Shown piece after piece: positions 1-12,485 of a stretch of 64,000 bases of DNA (its first letter is position 1; each line of letters begins with the position of its first letter). The translations under genes were made by a program, and so were the position numbers. Source of the DNA: Lepeophtheirus salmonis (Eukaryota; Arthropoda; Copepoda; Siphonostomatoida; Caligidae). Below the pieces are notes generated by a model. It was not told where the DNA came from and ran no database searches. It worked only from the letters and a program-made list of their open reading frames with translations. The DNA lies in the NCBI RefSeq assembly GCF_016086655.4, contig NC_052133.2, forward strand, positions 44,012,383 to 44,076,382, given 5' to 3'.

Positions 1-1255
1 ATTGCCTTGTAATAAATGCACAGAGTAGTTGTCAATAATCCATTAGTATCTATCTACATAATGCTATTTGATAGCTATACTCAAACTAAAAGAGATATAA
101 ATCAAGTATATTTCACAAAAAATTTATGATAATTGATTTATACAGACAGATAATTTATTTTTTTAGTATCAAGGTACAATTTTTTTAAAAGTGTTTAGTT
201 CAAAACAAAAAACTATTTCTAAGCAAGCCATGTAATTAGTAACAGAATGATCCTTAACTAATAGTTGGTGATACAAAAAAATTAAAAGTTTTTCACCAAA
301 GAAAAATCTTGTGGACTCCTCACTTCTTGATAGACAATTACAATGAAAATTTGCATGAGAAGTGTGTCATCCATATATGGCGTTACCTCGCTAATACAAA
401 AATAGACAATGTATTTTGTTGTCAACTGTCGATTCCCTTGTCTCACTTGATAGGTCATGGCTATTCCATAATTTATACTTTTTAATAAATAAACGAAGAA
501 ATAGGTTAAATTGAACTAATGTATATGACTTTTTTCCAAGGATTAATACACTTTGTTTTTCTTGATTATGGGTAAAATTATTACTATATTGTGGTCCTTA
601 AAAAATATATATATATCGAAAAATTACGTATATAATTTTGTGTGTACAATTATTAATTACAATGTTAACTGATTATTTTCTATGAAATGTCTCAGAGCAA
701 CACCATTTGCAAATAACTGGACTATGAAATGGTCGTGTATGAAACATATATTTTAGGTGAGTTTAGAGTCCAATTTTATGCATACCCATTCTTTTCTGAC
801 GTTTGTTACTAAATATTTTAATAAAATTAGAATTTAATTTAATACAAGATGGTGAATGTATTGTTAAATTAAGTACATTCATGGGGATGCTTCAAAATAT
901 AAGATCACTAAGGCAATGATGTTAGAACCAAGCAGACATAACAATTTTTAAACTCATTTTGATCAAATTAATATGTCTCAAAATTAGTTAAAAGCTGATG
1001 TTTTTGGTGAGCAACTTAAAGTTTTCCGTTACGTCACAATCGAAGCAGAGTCCTTAGTCTTTGGTATCGTGTCTCAAATCTTTGCTCACATGTCCAAGCC
1101 ATACAATATTAATGATGGGACGATTATTCGGAATCGTAGAATCAGTTGTTTTTTCAGAAATTGGAATAGAGAAAATTATGCTTAATTTGCAATTCCGATT
1201 CTTATTTATTACTGGTATTAAAATATTTATAACTTTTCTAAGTTATAAAAATAAA
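1..1255. other. Gene-free AT-rich stretch
   Basis: I see no exon or gene signal here beyond short chance open frames. Only the repeat segment near 365-515 stands out. Confidence 0.5.
365..515 (+). repeat. Interspersed repeat, copy 1 of a 150-bp segment
   Basis: This segment is clearly similar to 2975-3125 on the same strand. Both share the blocks CTCGCTAATACAAAAATA and TATTTTGTTGTCA, then a similar TCGATTCCCT..CTC..CT..GAT stretch and TTTTTAATAAATAAA. The second copy lies inside a larger TIR-bounded element (2823-3727), so this one may be a fragment of the same family. No coding function is visible. Confidence 0.6.
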
Positions 1256-1476
1256 TGTCCACCCCCCTAAAATTAGGAATTTCTGCTTTTTACAAGAAAA
1301 TTTAATATTTGATTTTTTTTTTTCAAAAATTTAATATTTTGTGAATAGCTGTGGATTTTGGAAAAAAAAATAAAAAAATAATTTTCGTGAACAGCTCTGG
1401 ATTTTTGAAACTTTTTACTAAAAAAATTAATTTTTCGAGAATAGCCATGGGTTTTTTTTTTTTTTTTTTTTTTTTG
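1256..1476 (+). repeat. T-rich MITE-like repeat (family A), partial
   Basis: It begins with a C-run (CCACCCCCCTAAAATT), then AATTTCTGCTTTTTAC, then several blocks of TTT.AAAAATTTAAT alternating with a GTGAATAGCTGTGGATTTTTG-like unit, and ends in a long poly-T. The same architecture recurs about 15 times in the window. The GC-rich outer terminus is missing here, so it is probably truncated. Confidence 0.6.
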
Positions 1477-1482
1477 ACAGAA

Positions 1483-1665
1483 TCTTATGTTTCATGACGT
1501 TTGATTTGATCAGCTGCAAGTCACCATGAGAGGAAGCAAATAAATACAAATCTCATGTTGTATATAGCAAGGAATACTCCAATGTCGATCGTCGATTCTA
1601 CTCTGTATCTAACAAGGACTAACTCCCCGACCAATCCTTAGTGGTACTCTCTATTATTCACATAT
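1483..1665 (+). repeat. Interspersed repeat family B, copy
   Basis: It contains TTTCATGACGTTTGATTTGAT, then AAATACAAATCTCAT, TCGATTCTACTCTGTATC and TAACAAGGACTAACTC. These blocks recur in the same order near 11.4, 13.2, 27.6, 57.4 and 60.6 kb. No reading frame or terminal inverted repeat was found, so the class of element is unknown (possibly a SINE-like or MITE family). Confidence 0.55.
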
Positions 1666-2330
1666 GAATCTGTGATCCTAAAATTTAGCTCCAAAGCCAC
1701 GTTGCACATAATTAATAAAGACTACGTAAATGCAGGTTACTCAATCTATCATGCACAAACTCTACCTTTCAAAATATCGAGGCTCAGTGATTTAAAAGGT
1801 TTCTGGTACGAGGAAGAGAAAATGCCACGTAAGTCATTTTTATGCATTCAAAGTTTAATGTATGCAGGATCAAATTTAAAAAAGACAAAAATCTTTCTTA
1901 GTGAAATCAAGAATATCATTTTCATGCATTACATGATTATGATAAACGTTTTTCTACCTTTTTTTTCTAAAAATATAAAACAGGAGAAAAAAATTAGAAA
2001 AATGTTATTATCTGCGGATAGTGCGTATCTTTTTTTTGTTTACATTTTCACAAAAGAAAGATCCAAATTATCTTATTTTATTCTCTTTTTTTAGTCCTTG
2101 AGTAGCCTTAGATTTTTTTCTTTTTTATTGTTTTTATGGGTTAGAATAATGTTTATCATAATTAATTAATGCAAAATAATGACTAATGCTGTACTTTTTA
2201 AATATTGAAGTAGATGTGCTAGAGGTTATTTTCTAACTACAAGACAACATTTCCAAACTAGCCGTAATCTAAATTCGAAAAAAATTGAAAAACAAACCAC
2301 CTTAGTGTACACGCATGACATATATACTAA

Positions 2331-2815
2331 CTCGAGTCGAGACTCGGTCCAAAACCTATTTTTTTCTAATTTGGTTTTAAGTGATTTTTCTTGACCGATT
2401 CGAACCGATATTTTGGTCCAAACTGCGATCTTAAACCGTAGACCAACATTTAATCGCTTTCAAATCATGGACATACTTATTAGATTTCAATATATGGACA
2501 GCGTGTTTTTCATCTAAATCTGTAGATCGATTTTTTCCTCTATCCAGATTTATGAGTGGTATAAATATTATTTATGTAACAGAATTAACTTCGTTTTCGT
2601 GCTAATGTCTACAATTTTGAAACACACATGACGTTAACAAAAATGCATCTATATCATTGATCCACACCAAGTTTTAAATGAGAACGTTCCAGTCCGAACT
2701 TTTTTTTAGGACAGGTCGAAACCTAATTTCTTTAAAGGCCTGATCTAGTTATGCCCATAAAAATTATAAGGGTTGAAGGCAGGTCTAAGATTTTGAGACT
2801 GATACTAAACACTAG
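2331..2815. repeat. GACCGA-rich TIR element (family C), copy 1
   Basis: The left end carries GAGACTCGGTCCAAAACC and the right end carries GGTCTAAGATTTTGAGAC followed by ACACTAG, which are imperfect inverted repeats. The interior has many GACCGA/TCGGTC words. It is the same family as 45023-45810 and 23592-23978. It is non-coding and probably a non-autonomous DNA element. Confidence 0.55.
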
Positions 2816-2822
2816 TGGCAAG

Positions 2823-3727
2823 TAGTGCTGTATCGGTCCTTAATTAGGACTGAGGACCGCTGTCCAGTCCAGTCCCGCTTGTCGGTCTTTACAGAAGGTA
2901 AGATCGATCCCTGGTGATGTCATTAAGGGTGTTTTTCCTTTCTTTTTTTTTAATTATTATAATATATAATAAAATAAATTATATAACTCACGGTGTTCTA
3001 CTCGCTAATACAAAAATATCCTATGTATTTTGTTGTCAGCTGTCGATTCCCTCGCCTCGCTGGATACCTCATGGCTATATCATAATCTATTATTTTTAAT
3101 AAATAAAGGAAATAATACGTTATTCATCACTTATTACTTCGTTTCCAAAAACATAGGAGCACAATTAAGTGTTGATCCCTTGTTGTATATATTGACCATT
3201 TTATTATTTCGACGAAGAAATTTTGCCTGTCATACACAAAAACTATTGTATAGCTACGCTTTTAATAAAATATTACTTATCAATATTATAAAACAGTATC
3301 GAATAAGATACTATGTAGGATTTTAAGATTACGAAATATATGTATAATTCATTATAAAAATTGAATTAGAAATAATTTGACAGTGATAGTCTGAGAGTAG
3401 AAGTTTGTATGATTGCCATATTTGGCTAACTACCAAATCATTGGTGGTCTTTTTTCTGTTTCTTTTTGGATTATTGGCTCCGTGATACATTAAAGGTATT
3501 GACGGGAATTAAGTAAAATATATTATGCTCGTCTTATAATGAAAATAAGATTATGTTTTTTACAAAATACATGTATCTGCTATGATCTTAGTAACTTATC
3601 TCACATAATTTATTTGGCTTAATAAAGCATCGACATTTTATAAGAAATTCTTTGGACCGAAAGTCAAGGACTGGTGCCAAGGACCGATAAGACCTGTCTT
3701 AACATAAGGATCGACACAACGCTAGTG
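2823..3727. repeat. TIR element (family D), copy 1
   Basis: The left terminus TAGTGCTGTATCGGTCCTTA is matched in inverted form by AAGGATCGACACAACGCTAG at the right end. It starts only a few bases after the end of the family C copy. Its interior includes the 150-bp segment shared with 365-515. Weak open frames inside (for example 3030-3326) look like chance. Confidence 0.5.
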
Positions 3728-5490
3728 CTAACCCACAGTCTCGACAGTCTTTCTACATATTTAAACAATCCCCTTTAAAAAAATTAAATATCCTTAGCCA
3801 TACAAATAAAAAAAAACTGTGTCAGACCGATATTTAAAGTATGTATGAAGGAATGCATGTATATAACAAAATATACTTAGCTCAGTCATGACGGTTTTAA
3901 ATATATTTATGTACATGGAATGAAAATTGTTAAAGGTTATCGAACCCCTTCTTTTGCACTAAGTAAGCGTCTTGTTTTCAACAGAAAATAATGCGTAAAT
4001 ATTAAATAAATATGTATTTATGGATATATCCATGTTTAGAGTCTTCCTTTTAGATTTTTCTAAATACTTAAAGTCTGTAGACAAAACAATAACTTTTTCC
4101 TTTAAAAAAACCAGAGTTCATTACAAGATGAATAATTGACTAATGCACTTGATGAGAAATGAGAAAATCGTTGGATCTACAAATATAATCATATTCAAAC
4201 GATTTGAAATATCTTTTTTGGACAATCTGAACAGGCCCGTGACTAGAGGGAGGAGGGGGGCGAAACCCCCCTGACTAAAAACTAGTTGTCAAATTATTAG
4301 AAAACAAAAAAGTTATTGTCAATTATAAAAGAAAATATTATGTACAAATGATAACAAAATGTAATTGTCCTATAAAACATAATTAAGCTTTCAAAATGTT
4401 CTGTTCAATTTGACTTTTCAAGGATCACATGACTAGGGTTTGGACATACATATTTGTGGAATGCAAGGAGAAAAAAACTAACACGTCTTTAAGATTTGGA
4501 TCAGACGGGACGTCAATATTTTGGGGCTGAACCATCCCTAGCATTAAATAAACGATTTTCTCTGTACTTAAGTGTAGGCATAACAATGAAGGTGTGCTGA
4601 ATAGACCTTTCAGTTATGACACCCCTCTCTTTTTTAAGCATAAATTATGGCTTGAAATCATGTTTTTTCTTTCTTTCTTTAAGAAATACTTCATGTTTTT
4701 CTTTATACCAATATGTGTGTATATTAAACTGTTCCAGTTCCGGCCTTAGTATTTTTTTTCACTGCTCCAAGACCTTTTCTGCTTAGGACAATAAAAAACT
4801 GACTTTGACAAAATGTCAGGCCTCTCATGCCATTTTGACGTGGACGGTTATAGGGGTATATTCAAATAGAAAAATGATAGACTTTTTAAGAAAAAAGGAA
4901 TGAACTTTTATATAGAAATGAATATTATTTTCTATAAATTTCATTAAATGTATTTAAAAAGCCATAAAAATACTTGTACTTTAATAAAAAAGGTTAGCTT
5001 AAAAATAATTAAGTAAAATTAATTTTCAAAATGACACTCAATAATTTCATTTTTTTCCCCGCTAAAAATGTGCTCAATTAAGCTGGAAGCAAGGACAAGG
5101 AAGCTTGCAAATTATTCAGCAAAACTTAAACTAGTTTAAGGATTACAATGTGCATAATATTTTTACTGATAAACTGAATACTAATATTAGATTAAGTAAA
5201 AATTTCTAAGAGTTTTTACTGGATATCTTTAGTGAGTTATATCTCACAATTAATACATTGTGTTAAAAAAAAACTTAAAGTATGGTTAAGGGTTAAGCGT
5301 ACACATTAAAAAAAAAGTTAATTTTAAGTTTGGTGAAGCCAGTTGTGTGTTAATGCTTTCCAAAATGACACAACATGTACCGAGTCCCCATTCGAGAATC
5401 AATTGTTTTGTGCAACTAACTTTCAGCTTCAAAGTTCCTTTGCTTTTTCTCAACGTGAGTACTAAGAAAAGGCAGGATTATATATATATT
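3728..5490. other. No gene seen; one GC-rich foldback
   Basis: This is an AT-rich spacer. A short foldback of Gs then Cs lies at about 4235-4262 (GGGGGGCGAAACCCCCC) and may be the edge of a decayed repeat. A CTTT microsatellite lies near 4665. I see no exon. Confidence 0.45.
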
Positions 5491-5496
5491 ATATTT

Positions 5497-5825
5497 TTTT
5501 TGAAGGGGGGGGGGGCTTTTAAAAAATTTATGATAATAAAATTTGCAAAAATCCATACCTAATCACAAAAAATACAAAAATATAATTTTTTGTATTAAAA
5601 AAGTTCAAAAATTAGATTTCAAATATTTAAATTTGTGAAAAAAAATTACGAATATTACAATTTTCATTTTTTGGATTTTATTATTAAAATTTTTCACTAA
5701 AAGTTTAATGTATTAAATTTTGAATAAAATTTTCAAAAATCCATGCCTATTCTCAAAAAAAATCAAGAATTAAGTTTTTTGGATATTTGGAGAGGGGGCT
5801 ACAGCTCCCATAGCCCATGCCCTGC
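5497..5825 (-). repeat. T-rich MITE-like repeat (family A), reverse copy
   Basis: Here the repeat reads in reverse: AAATTTTTTGGAAAA-type blocks precede a GC-rich end with GGGGGCTACAGCTCCC, then CCCATGCCCTGCG. At the other side is a G-run (about 5505-5515). Confidence 0.6.
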
Positions 5826-5835
5826 GACACTCCAG

Positions 5836-7310
5836 TTAGATTTAGTTTCTCTCTATAGTTGTACCAAGCCGAAAATAACCTTAGAGGACTCTAATTTTGA
5901 CAAAATCAGTTTTTTTGATCGTTTCCTGCCGAAAATGTTTTTGAGCAATAATAAATACATATTAACCTGACAACGGGACAGTCTACTGTATGTATATTAT
6001 GCCGTTAGAAGAGCAAATTATGAGTGAATTGATGGAAGCCATTAATAACCATGCATAAGAAGGAGAAAGGACCTTCCTACAACACACAACAACTAAATAA
6101 GGGAAAAGGTTTGCGTGTAGCATGATAACTTTTATGTATGTCAGAATAACTGGGGGTATCCGCTCAAATCAATGTTGTTATTGTTATATAATTATAGCTT
6201 GTCTCGTGCACGTTTGGATATAATTATAGAAAGGGTTTAATGGATTATATTATTCGGAAATATGAGGGCTAAGGAGGCACGGATTAGAGCCTAATATGTC
6301 CAATGGGAGGATAGATAAGAATGCATTTCTCTTAAAAGTTAATAATAAATAGCTAAAAAGGATTAAGGCACATTTTGAAACAGAACGTTTATAGCTGATA
6401 ATGACTGTGCATTGATTGCCTTTGAAGGAAATAAAAAAGTAATTAATTAAAGTGTTGGTGGAGTTGCGTGTGGGTAGAACTTTAAGGATTGTATTTTATT
6501 TACAAATAATGAGTCCAAGAAGAATAAAATTAGTAAGAACAAGATATATAGAGACAAAGAATGGATTTGGATGGGGTCGTGCAATTACGGAGTTACGGGC
6601 TCGCCGATTTTTGAGTACATCTTTTGAAAGCTTGAACTTCAAATAAAAAATCAAGACTTTATTAGACTTGAAACCATTTAAACTGCAATACTCTTTAAAC
6701 GGGATTTATACTGAAGAAAGCACAATTCCAGTTAGAAAATTAAGGTTTAATGGTATGTCATTTAATAATGAAAGATTCCGTGGGAACATCAGGGGGGTCA
6801 CCTCCCCCCCTCCCCCAGTCTTACAGGTTATTAGAATCAGAAAAATAAAATGGACTTTTAAGGCCTTCGTAAAAAAAAGAAAGAAATATTACTATCTAAA
6901 AACAACTGTAATTAAATGAAATATTCACATGGTTTATTGAAATGCTCAAAAAGGTAAAAACCTATAATAATTCAAAATATAAAATTAAACATTATTTTTT
7001 TAAAAATAGAAGCAGAAATTTTATAAATTGTATGATTTTTTTTTTTTTGTACAGAATTATACCAACTTTATTCTAATTAATTAAATTTCAGTAAATACAA
7101 TATAAACATTTAATTTGATACAAAAACAAGTTAAAACACCTTCAAAGTTAACAAATAAAACCGATATTTTTACGTGTTTTAGCATGTCAAGCGGTAGGGG
7201 GATTTCGTACATTTAAATTTATACAAACCATAAACACTTTTGAAATAAAATAGTTGATTTTGTTTTGGTAGGGCCCAATATAAAGAAAAGCAAAATGGCT
7301 AGTTCTTAAA
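5836..7310. other. No gene seen
   Basis: The open frames at 6452-6646 and 6668-6919 show no recognisable domain and no convincing splice or start context. A C-rich tract at about 6796-6825 resembles the GC-rich termini of the family A repeats. Confidence 0.4.
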
Positions 7311-7319
7311 ATTATTTTA

Positions 7320-8360
7320 CATTTACACTCTTCTCTCTCGGTATTTTCCTGTGGCACAGCATTCAGACAAAAAATGAATTGCAGTTTCCCTTGCAGATTT
7401 ACAAACGAAGCAAACCCTATTTTCTGGAGTACTTCTATAAATATTCCCCAAAGTAAGTGTGTTTTTTATTACCCTGTATCGGAACCAATATGTTGAAAAC
7501 TTGAACAAATTGTTAAATATAGCCCCAAAAACCTCGTAAATGTGAGCCGTCTCTCTGAATGAATCCCTCTTTCTATTTATTGGTCTTACGTATTGAATTT
7601 TGACGTTATCGAATCGACTTGTTGGTAATTCCTCTTATAAAGTTGAACAAGGAATCCCTTGGGCCGATTTGGCTTCTACGCACCGTAATTAATTTTAAAA
7701 TTCCTTTCCGTTCCACTTCCTCAGCAAAGGACATTTTGAGTTCGTTATAAAAACATCTCCAACGAAGTCAAGCTTTTTCTTGATGGACATACCAGATAGA
7801 AAATTAAAACGTTTATTATTTAATATGGGTTCCTGCCATTTCATTAAGGGAATGATTTTTGCACAAATGTCATTGTTTATTTTTGCAACTTCGTTCCAAA
7901 AAGGCCCTCGTGAGGTTAAAATCCCGATTCTTTCTTTTGATCCCTTACCTCGAAATTTGCCAAAATGAAGGTGACTCTCAACACCTATATTTTTTCTTAA
8001 TTGTTTAGACCATGTGCCTGAACCACGCAAATAAAAGTGTTTGCCAATTTTTGTTTACGGAGATGAGAACCAATCCTCCATACTTATTAGGATAGATCAT
8101 TCCCTTCCACGTTATCTTTCTTTGGTAGACCCAAGCAGAAAATCAGTGCATAATTTTTCCATCATGCTTGCTACATTTCTCATTATAAGGTGTAATTCGT
8201 AACAGATGCTTTATTTTAGGAAGGAGAAGAGAGTTCCAAATATAAATTCTCCTTGGCAGAAAAATATATATTTTTTCCAATAAGAATGAAACTTGAACTA
8301 TTTGATTATTATAAGATAAAAATACCAGAGTAAAAGTAACACCATAATTGACCATAATGG
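7320..8360 (-). pseudogene. LINE ORF2 remnant, reverse transcriptase C-terminal half
   Basis: This is the 3' half of a non-LTR retrotransposon ORF2, read on the minus strand (high to low coordinates) in several frames broken by stops and shifts. In order it shows a segment with PNKYGGLVLISVNKNWQTL (about 8050-8100), the P..GGLGL-type motif that follows LINE reverse transcriptases. A 111-codon open segment (7695-8030) follows. Last comes CFVCKSARETAIHFLSEC (about 7350-7405), a C-x2-C-x8-H-x4-C zinc knuckle typical of the zf-RVT domain. The catalytic part of the polymerase is not visible upstream, so the copy is 5' truncated, as is usual for LINEs. Assignment to a LINE clade would need a search. 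It cannot be active. Confidence 0.75.
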
Positions 8361-8830
8361 GGTAAATATTTAGAAAAACTTACAAAATACCGCCAAAGTT
8401 TTTGCATGGAATCGTTTGTCAAAGTATGATAATTTTTTTATATTTTTTTCTTCTTTTTTTGACCAACTAAAGGTGATATTTCTTTTTTCTTTTACCCTTT
8501 ATTTGTGAACTGGGATTTTCTATAAAAAATATAAAATGGCTTACAAATCTTTTTCAAATAGAAAGAAATTGTAGGCACTTGCTTTAACATATTTGAGAAT
8601 AAATGCAACTGTGGAGTTTTGTAAACCTGAATTTTCATGGATTTATTCGTAAATTTTGTTCTTTTTTATTAAAGTTTGATTTCTTGTTTTCCTTTTTTTT
8701 CAATTAAAGGAATACGCATACTTACCCTATGTAATATCAGCTGTTATACTATACATCAATCTACACCTCATCAAAATTAATAAGGCCATTTAAGTTTTAT
8801 TGAAATTAAATTACAATGTTTTAAATAAAA
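8361..8830. other. No gene seen
   Basis: AT-rich sequence with homopolymer T tracts. The 5' limit of the LINE copy may fall in here. Confidence 0.4.
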
Positions 8831-9075
8831 TCAGGGGAGTCCATAGGGGCCGGCTGGAGGGCTATAGCCCCTCTTCCAAATTAAGGAAATTTTCCTTTTT
8901 ACTAGAAAATTTAATATTCGAAATGTAGTTTAATTTTAAAAAAAAAAATTCAAAGAATTTTTCAGATTTTTTTTTTGTAAAAAATTAATTTTCTGTAAAT
9001 AACTACGAATTTTTTAAACTTTTCTCCAAAAAATTTGATATTTGAACTTTATTGTTTGAAATTTTGTTAATTTGA
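8831..9075 (+). repeat. T-rich MITE-like repeat (family A), copy
   Basis: It starts with TCAGGGGAGTCCATAGGGG, followed by the near-palindrome GGGCTATAGCCCC, TTAAGGAAATTTTCCTTTTT and the usual T/A-rich blocks. Its right terminus is not recognisable. Confidence 0.6.
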
Positions 9076-9468
9076 TAATTAATTCAGACCCCTTTAAAAA
9101 TAATCATAAAATTCAATCTTTTTACCAATACATTTAAAGATTAATTTATAAAAATAATGTATTTTTTCTGGTAGTCTTGAACTCAAGCAAATACTTTCAG
9201 AATTGTAATTAAAATTTTCGAGTCGTATATGAATGGCATAATAGGGAAAATATTACAAATTAATATTAAAAATTGAAATGACTTAATTTTGAGTTCATGT
9301 TTACCGTGTATCATCTTATAAGTTGGCTTAATATTTGGGGAAAGGTTCATCCCGGTTCAATAACTACGTAGTAAAAGGATGTTCACTAAGGGAGGGTGAA
9401 GTGGAATAGTTATCAAATAAAAGGTATAATTCAATTAAAAAATCGTGTAATAAATATCTTCAGGAATA

Positions 9469-10395
9469 TTAGACTGTTTCGAAATGATTAAGACAGGTTC
9501 GTTTGAAAAGAAAGGAGATGAGTTGACTAAAAAGTTCGACCAGCTTCGATTTCCTCATGAATCTTAGGATGGAAAAACATTCCATAGTTATTCAGAGACT
9601 AAATAGCTTATGCCTACAAACCACATTTGTACATATTTCTCCATTCGTCGTTGAACATGGAGACTCACAATTTTTGCTCTAACTTTTTGATACGCTACAA
9701 ACTGGGTAAAGTACACAGTATCCACACAAACCTCACTATCGTTTACCATGATGCCTTCTCCAGCCGTGCAATTATCTTAGGTGTGATGGTGAAATCCAAG
9801 ATGCCACTTTTAAGCTCGAGAAAAGTGCCTCATCGGGACGTCCCCGGGATACAATGACAACCCAACAACGTCGTCGAACTCAAGGACCTGGTAAAGAACA
9901 AACCACGATTGAGTGTTGGAGAGGTCTTTGCGGAGCTTTCCCAACCACCTACAGCTGTTTTTAGAAACCTGACTGATAATATCCGTTTCAAAAACCTCTT
10001 CAGCGTGCAATTCCCACCCTATTCTCTCTGTCATGCCAACAAGGATGAGCTAGTAAAGTTCAATAGGGCCCGGATTAAGATCTTCCAGGACTACGGGAAG
10101 TAGTTTTTGGAGTCCATCCTGTTTATACAGCACGAGTCCTTGTTCTCCTTGGACAGTACCTACTCCAGGATTACGATTTTGAAGGCCATGAAGACCTGAC
10201 ACGCGGCATTCAGCGGGAGATGCTATAGTGAACGGAGAGGAGCTCTCCAGGCAGCTGTGTGAGTTAAAGAACCATTTCCTCGACGTTATACGAGCTGGAG
10301 GAGACTATGTGACATGATTGAGGTTTTTTTTTAAATACTTTTGAATCTAATTTCTTGTCTTACTGGGCATTCTCAATCATTTTGAAACAACCTTA
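9469..10395 (+). mobile_element. Tc1/mariner-type element with both TIRs, transposase broken
   Basis: The element is about 0.93 kb. Its left end GACTGTTTCGAAATGATTAA and right end TGATTGAGAATG-type sequence (+ strand CATTCTCAATCATTTTGAAA) are imperfect inverted repeats, each close to a TA. On the plus strand there is transposase-like coding sequence in shifted frames. A helix-turn-helix-like region (about 9885-10100) reads LSVGEVFAELSQPP. The extreme C-terminus (about 10225-10310) reads ELKNHFLDVIRAGGDYVT, which matches the conserved tail of Tc1/mariner transposases. The catalytic aspartates cannot be traced, and stops occur after about 10100. It is a dead copy. Confidence 0.65.
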
Positions 10396-10865
10396 ATTAT
10401 TATTCTGATTATACAAAATAAATAGATAAATGTCTTAAGACACGATTGTTTTAATTCAATTCCCTCAGTCCTTCATAATTATTCTACTCCATAGCATAGG
10501 ACATTAATTAAAGAATACACAAAGAACCATTTCACAAAAGATTTATTCAGCCTGATTTTTTTTCATATTCACTTTTGCAACTTTCTATGAAAGAATGAAC
10601 ATAAATTAATAAAAGCAGAAAAACAATATCAGTTGTTCTCTTTGTCATTTCTAATATTTATTAGTGATGTGTTACGAGTCAAAACTCGCAAATAAGAACT
10701 CAAGTTTTATTAAGCATCCAAAAAACTTGGCTCGTGCGAATAAAAAGCCAAGTATTACTCTTAGTTCGCCAATTACTCGATACTATATCTCTTCTTCACG
10801 CTTCTCTTTATTTTTTATAAGTTCATTATTAGAGCTGTTGAAAATATGACCTCCCCTTATACTAA
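10396..10865. other. No gene seen
   Basis: AT-rich spacer. The 61-codon open frame at 10664-10849 has no recognisable feature. Confidence 0.4.
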
Positions 10866-10975
10866 AACAAAAGAAACCGAAAATTAACATGGTAACCATG
10901 AGAATTTGACATATGTTTGGGAAAACGGCAGTTTAGCTGTCATGACGCTCTATTAAATTAGATATCAACAGTAGT
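10866..10975 (+). repeat. Interspersed repeat family B, copy
   Basis: It contains GAAACCGAAAATTAACATGG, then a variant of GAATTTGA..ATGTTTGGG and the block TTTAGCTGTCATGACG, in the same order as near 60.6 kb. Confidence 0.55.
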
Positions 10976-11429
10976 GATGTCCAAATAATGCCTATAATAT
11001 TTAATCAAACACGGTATAAAAGCCAAGTGTCTTCCAATAGGCTTATATATCGGTAATGAAAAGAAAAATGGATGCACTTAATATTTAAAGAGGAAAAATG
11101 GATTTAAGAAAATCTCAATAGCTTTGGCGGCAAGATGGATAGGATAAACGAGGGTTTAGATACCCCATTTAAAGTATAGAACTCTCTTGGTTTGGACAGG
11201 AAAAGTTAAAGAGTGTTTAATCAAGGCTGTTACTAATGAAAAGATTGCATTAATACACATTTTCTACCTACAAATGCAAATTTAGGTTTAAAATGCAAAT
11301 AAATCTTATTTACATAATTTCAACATCACTAGCTATGAGAGGAAAGAAATGCACGTAAATCATTCTTTATATCTAACAAGGACATTGGTAGTAATTAATC
11401 TGTTGTCAATTCTCAATTCTACTAAAATA

Positions 11430-11660
11430 AACCAAAAATTAAAATGGTAAGCCTGACGTTTTTAAAAATGTTTAGGACGCAAGCAACTTAGTTGTCATAA
11501 TATTCTATTTGAGTACTTCTCCGAGTCCAACAAGAACTTAGACTTATAACTCCCAAGCAAATCCTTAGGGTTACTCTATGTCAATCATAAGAATGCGCAC
11601 TTTATACTTTAATGTTCGCTCTTCAAGAATGAAAGAATTGTGAAAACATCTTGAAAAGAC
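11430..11660 (+). repeat. Interspersed repeat family B, copy
   Basis: This is a divergent copy: AAAATTAAAATGGTAAGCCT, then ACTTAGTTGTCATAATATT, CCAACAAGAACTTAGAC, and the 3' block CTTCAAGAATGAAAG shared with other copies. Confidence 0.5.
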
Positions 11661-12045
11661 TGTTCAAGCTGCAACTACAAAAAATATCGTGGTCGTTTTT
11701 GCTCATATTGTCTATAACTCTAAACATTGTACAGTCCTATAAAAAATTGATTAGCTTTTATATTTAAACATTATTGCGTTTACATAATCTACCCGACAGG
11801 CAAAGAGATAGATAGCCCAGGAATATAATACTAAGAGAAGGCTCAAGCGCACCAGCTACAAATGGGGTAGAAGAATTGAGAAATTACCACAATGGCATAA
11901 CACAAGTTCATATGGTCATTTTATACAGAGTGGGGAGTCAAAACTTGCTGTAGCATTTAATTACGAGGTTCCATTAGTCAGCCAAACGACAGCTCAAATA
12001 AAAATAAACAAGCTTTTTTATATCACGTCTTTATAGGTGAAAATG

Positions 12046-12485
12046 TCAGAGCCACACCACTAAAGGCAGAGCGGTTGCAATCTCCTCTGCGCACGTGTCA
12101 GTTTGCAAAAGGCTGACAAAACCATTTGCATCTACATACAGAGTGCCTACAACATCAAGAAGTTCATAATAGTCCCATACATCCAAAAGAACCAAAACTT
12201 CTGTCCCAATGGTATGGCTTACTTCTGTCCGGCCTCTGCGTGGCCCTTCTCTATCCCATGTACTTTGCAGTTCGGGGTGTCTTGGAGAAGAAGGTCGGCT
12301 GCGACGCTCATACAAATATGAATTTGCTTTGAGCTGCCATCTTGACAACGTGGTACGCCATACATACAACCATTATCGTCAAGAGCTGCCAATATGTTCC
12401 CCCGTTGTGTTGAAGCTGTTAATGTTTGTGAAGGAGGACATATTGAATAAAAAATATATCTAAATATAGTAGCTAAACGTATCAC
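12046..12485. other. GC-richer island, possible exon of unknown gene
   Basis: This stretch is distinctly richer in G and C than its surroundings and stays open for 60-107 codons in several frames on both strands. One reading is a minus-strand exon. An acceptor-like CACAAACATTAACAG ends near 12413. It is followed by an open frame containing GCMYGVPRCQDGSSKQIHIC and a donor-like GTAAGC near 12220. A second minus-strand frame (12046-12369) stays open for 107 codons. On the plus strand one frame contains the hydrophobic segment YGLLLSGLCVALLYPMYFAV (about 12205-12270), which could be membrane spanning. I do not recognise a family in any frame and cannot choose between a true exon, a decayed pseudogene or a mobile fragment. 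Confidence 0.25.

Noticed and set aside
1672..2094. 140-codon plus-strand open frame
   Set aside because: It starts on a non-ATG codon, begins inside a family B repeat, and has Phe/Ile/Lys-rich composition expected of AT-rich noncoding sequence; no domain seen.
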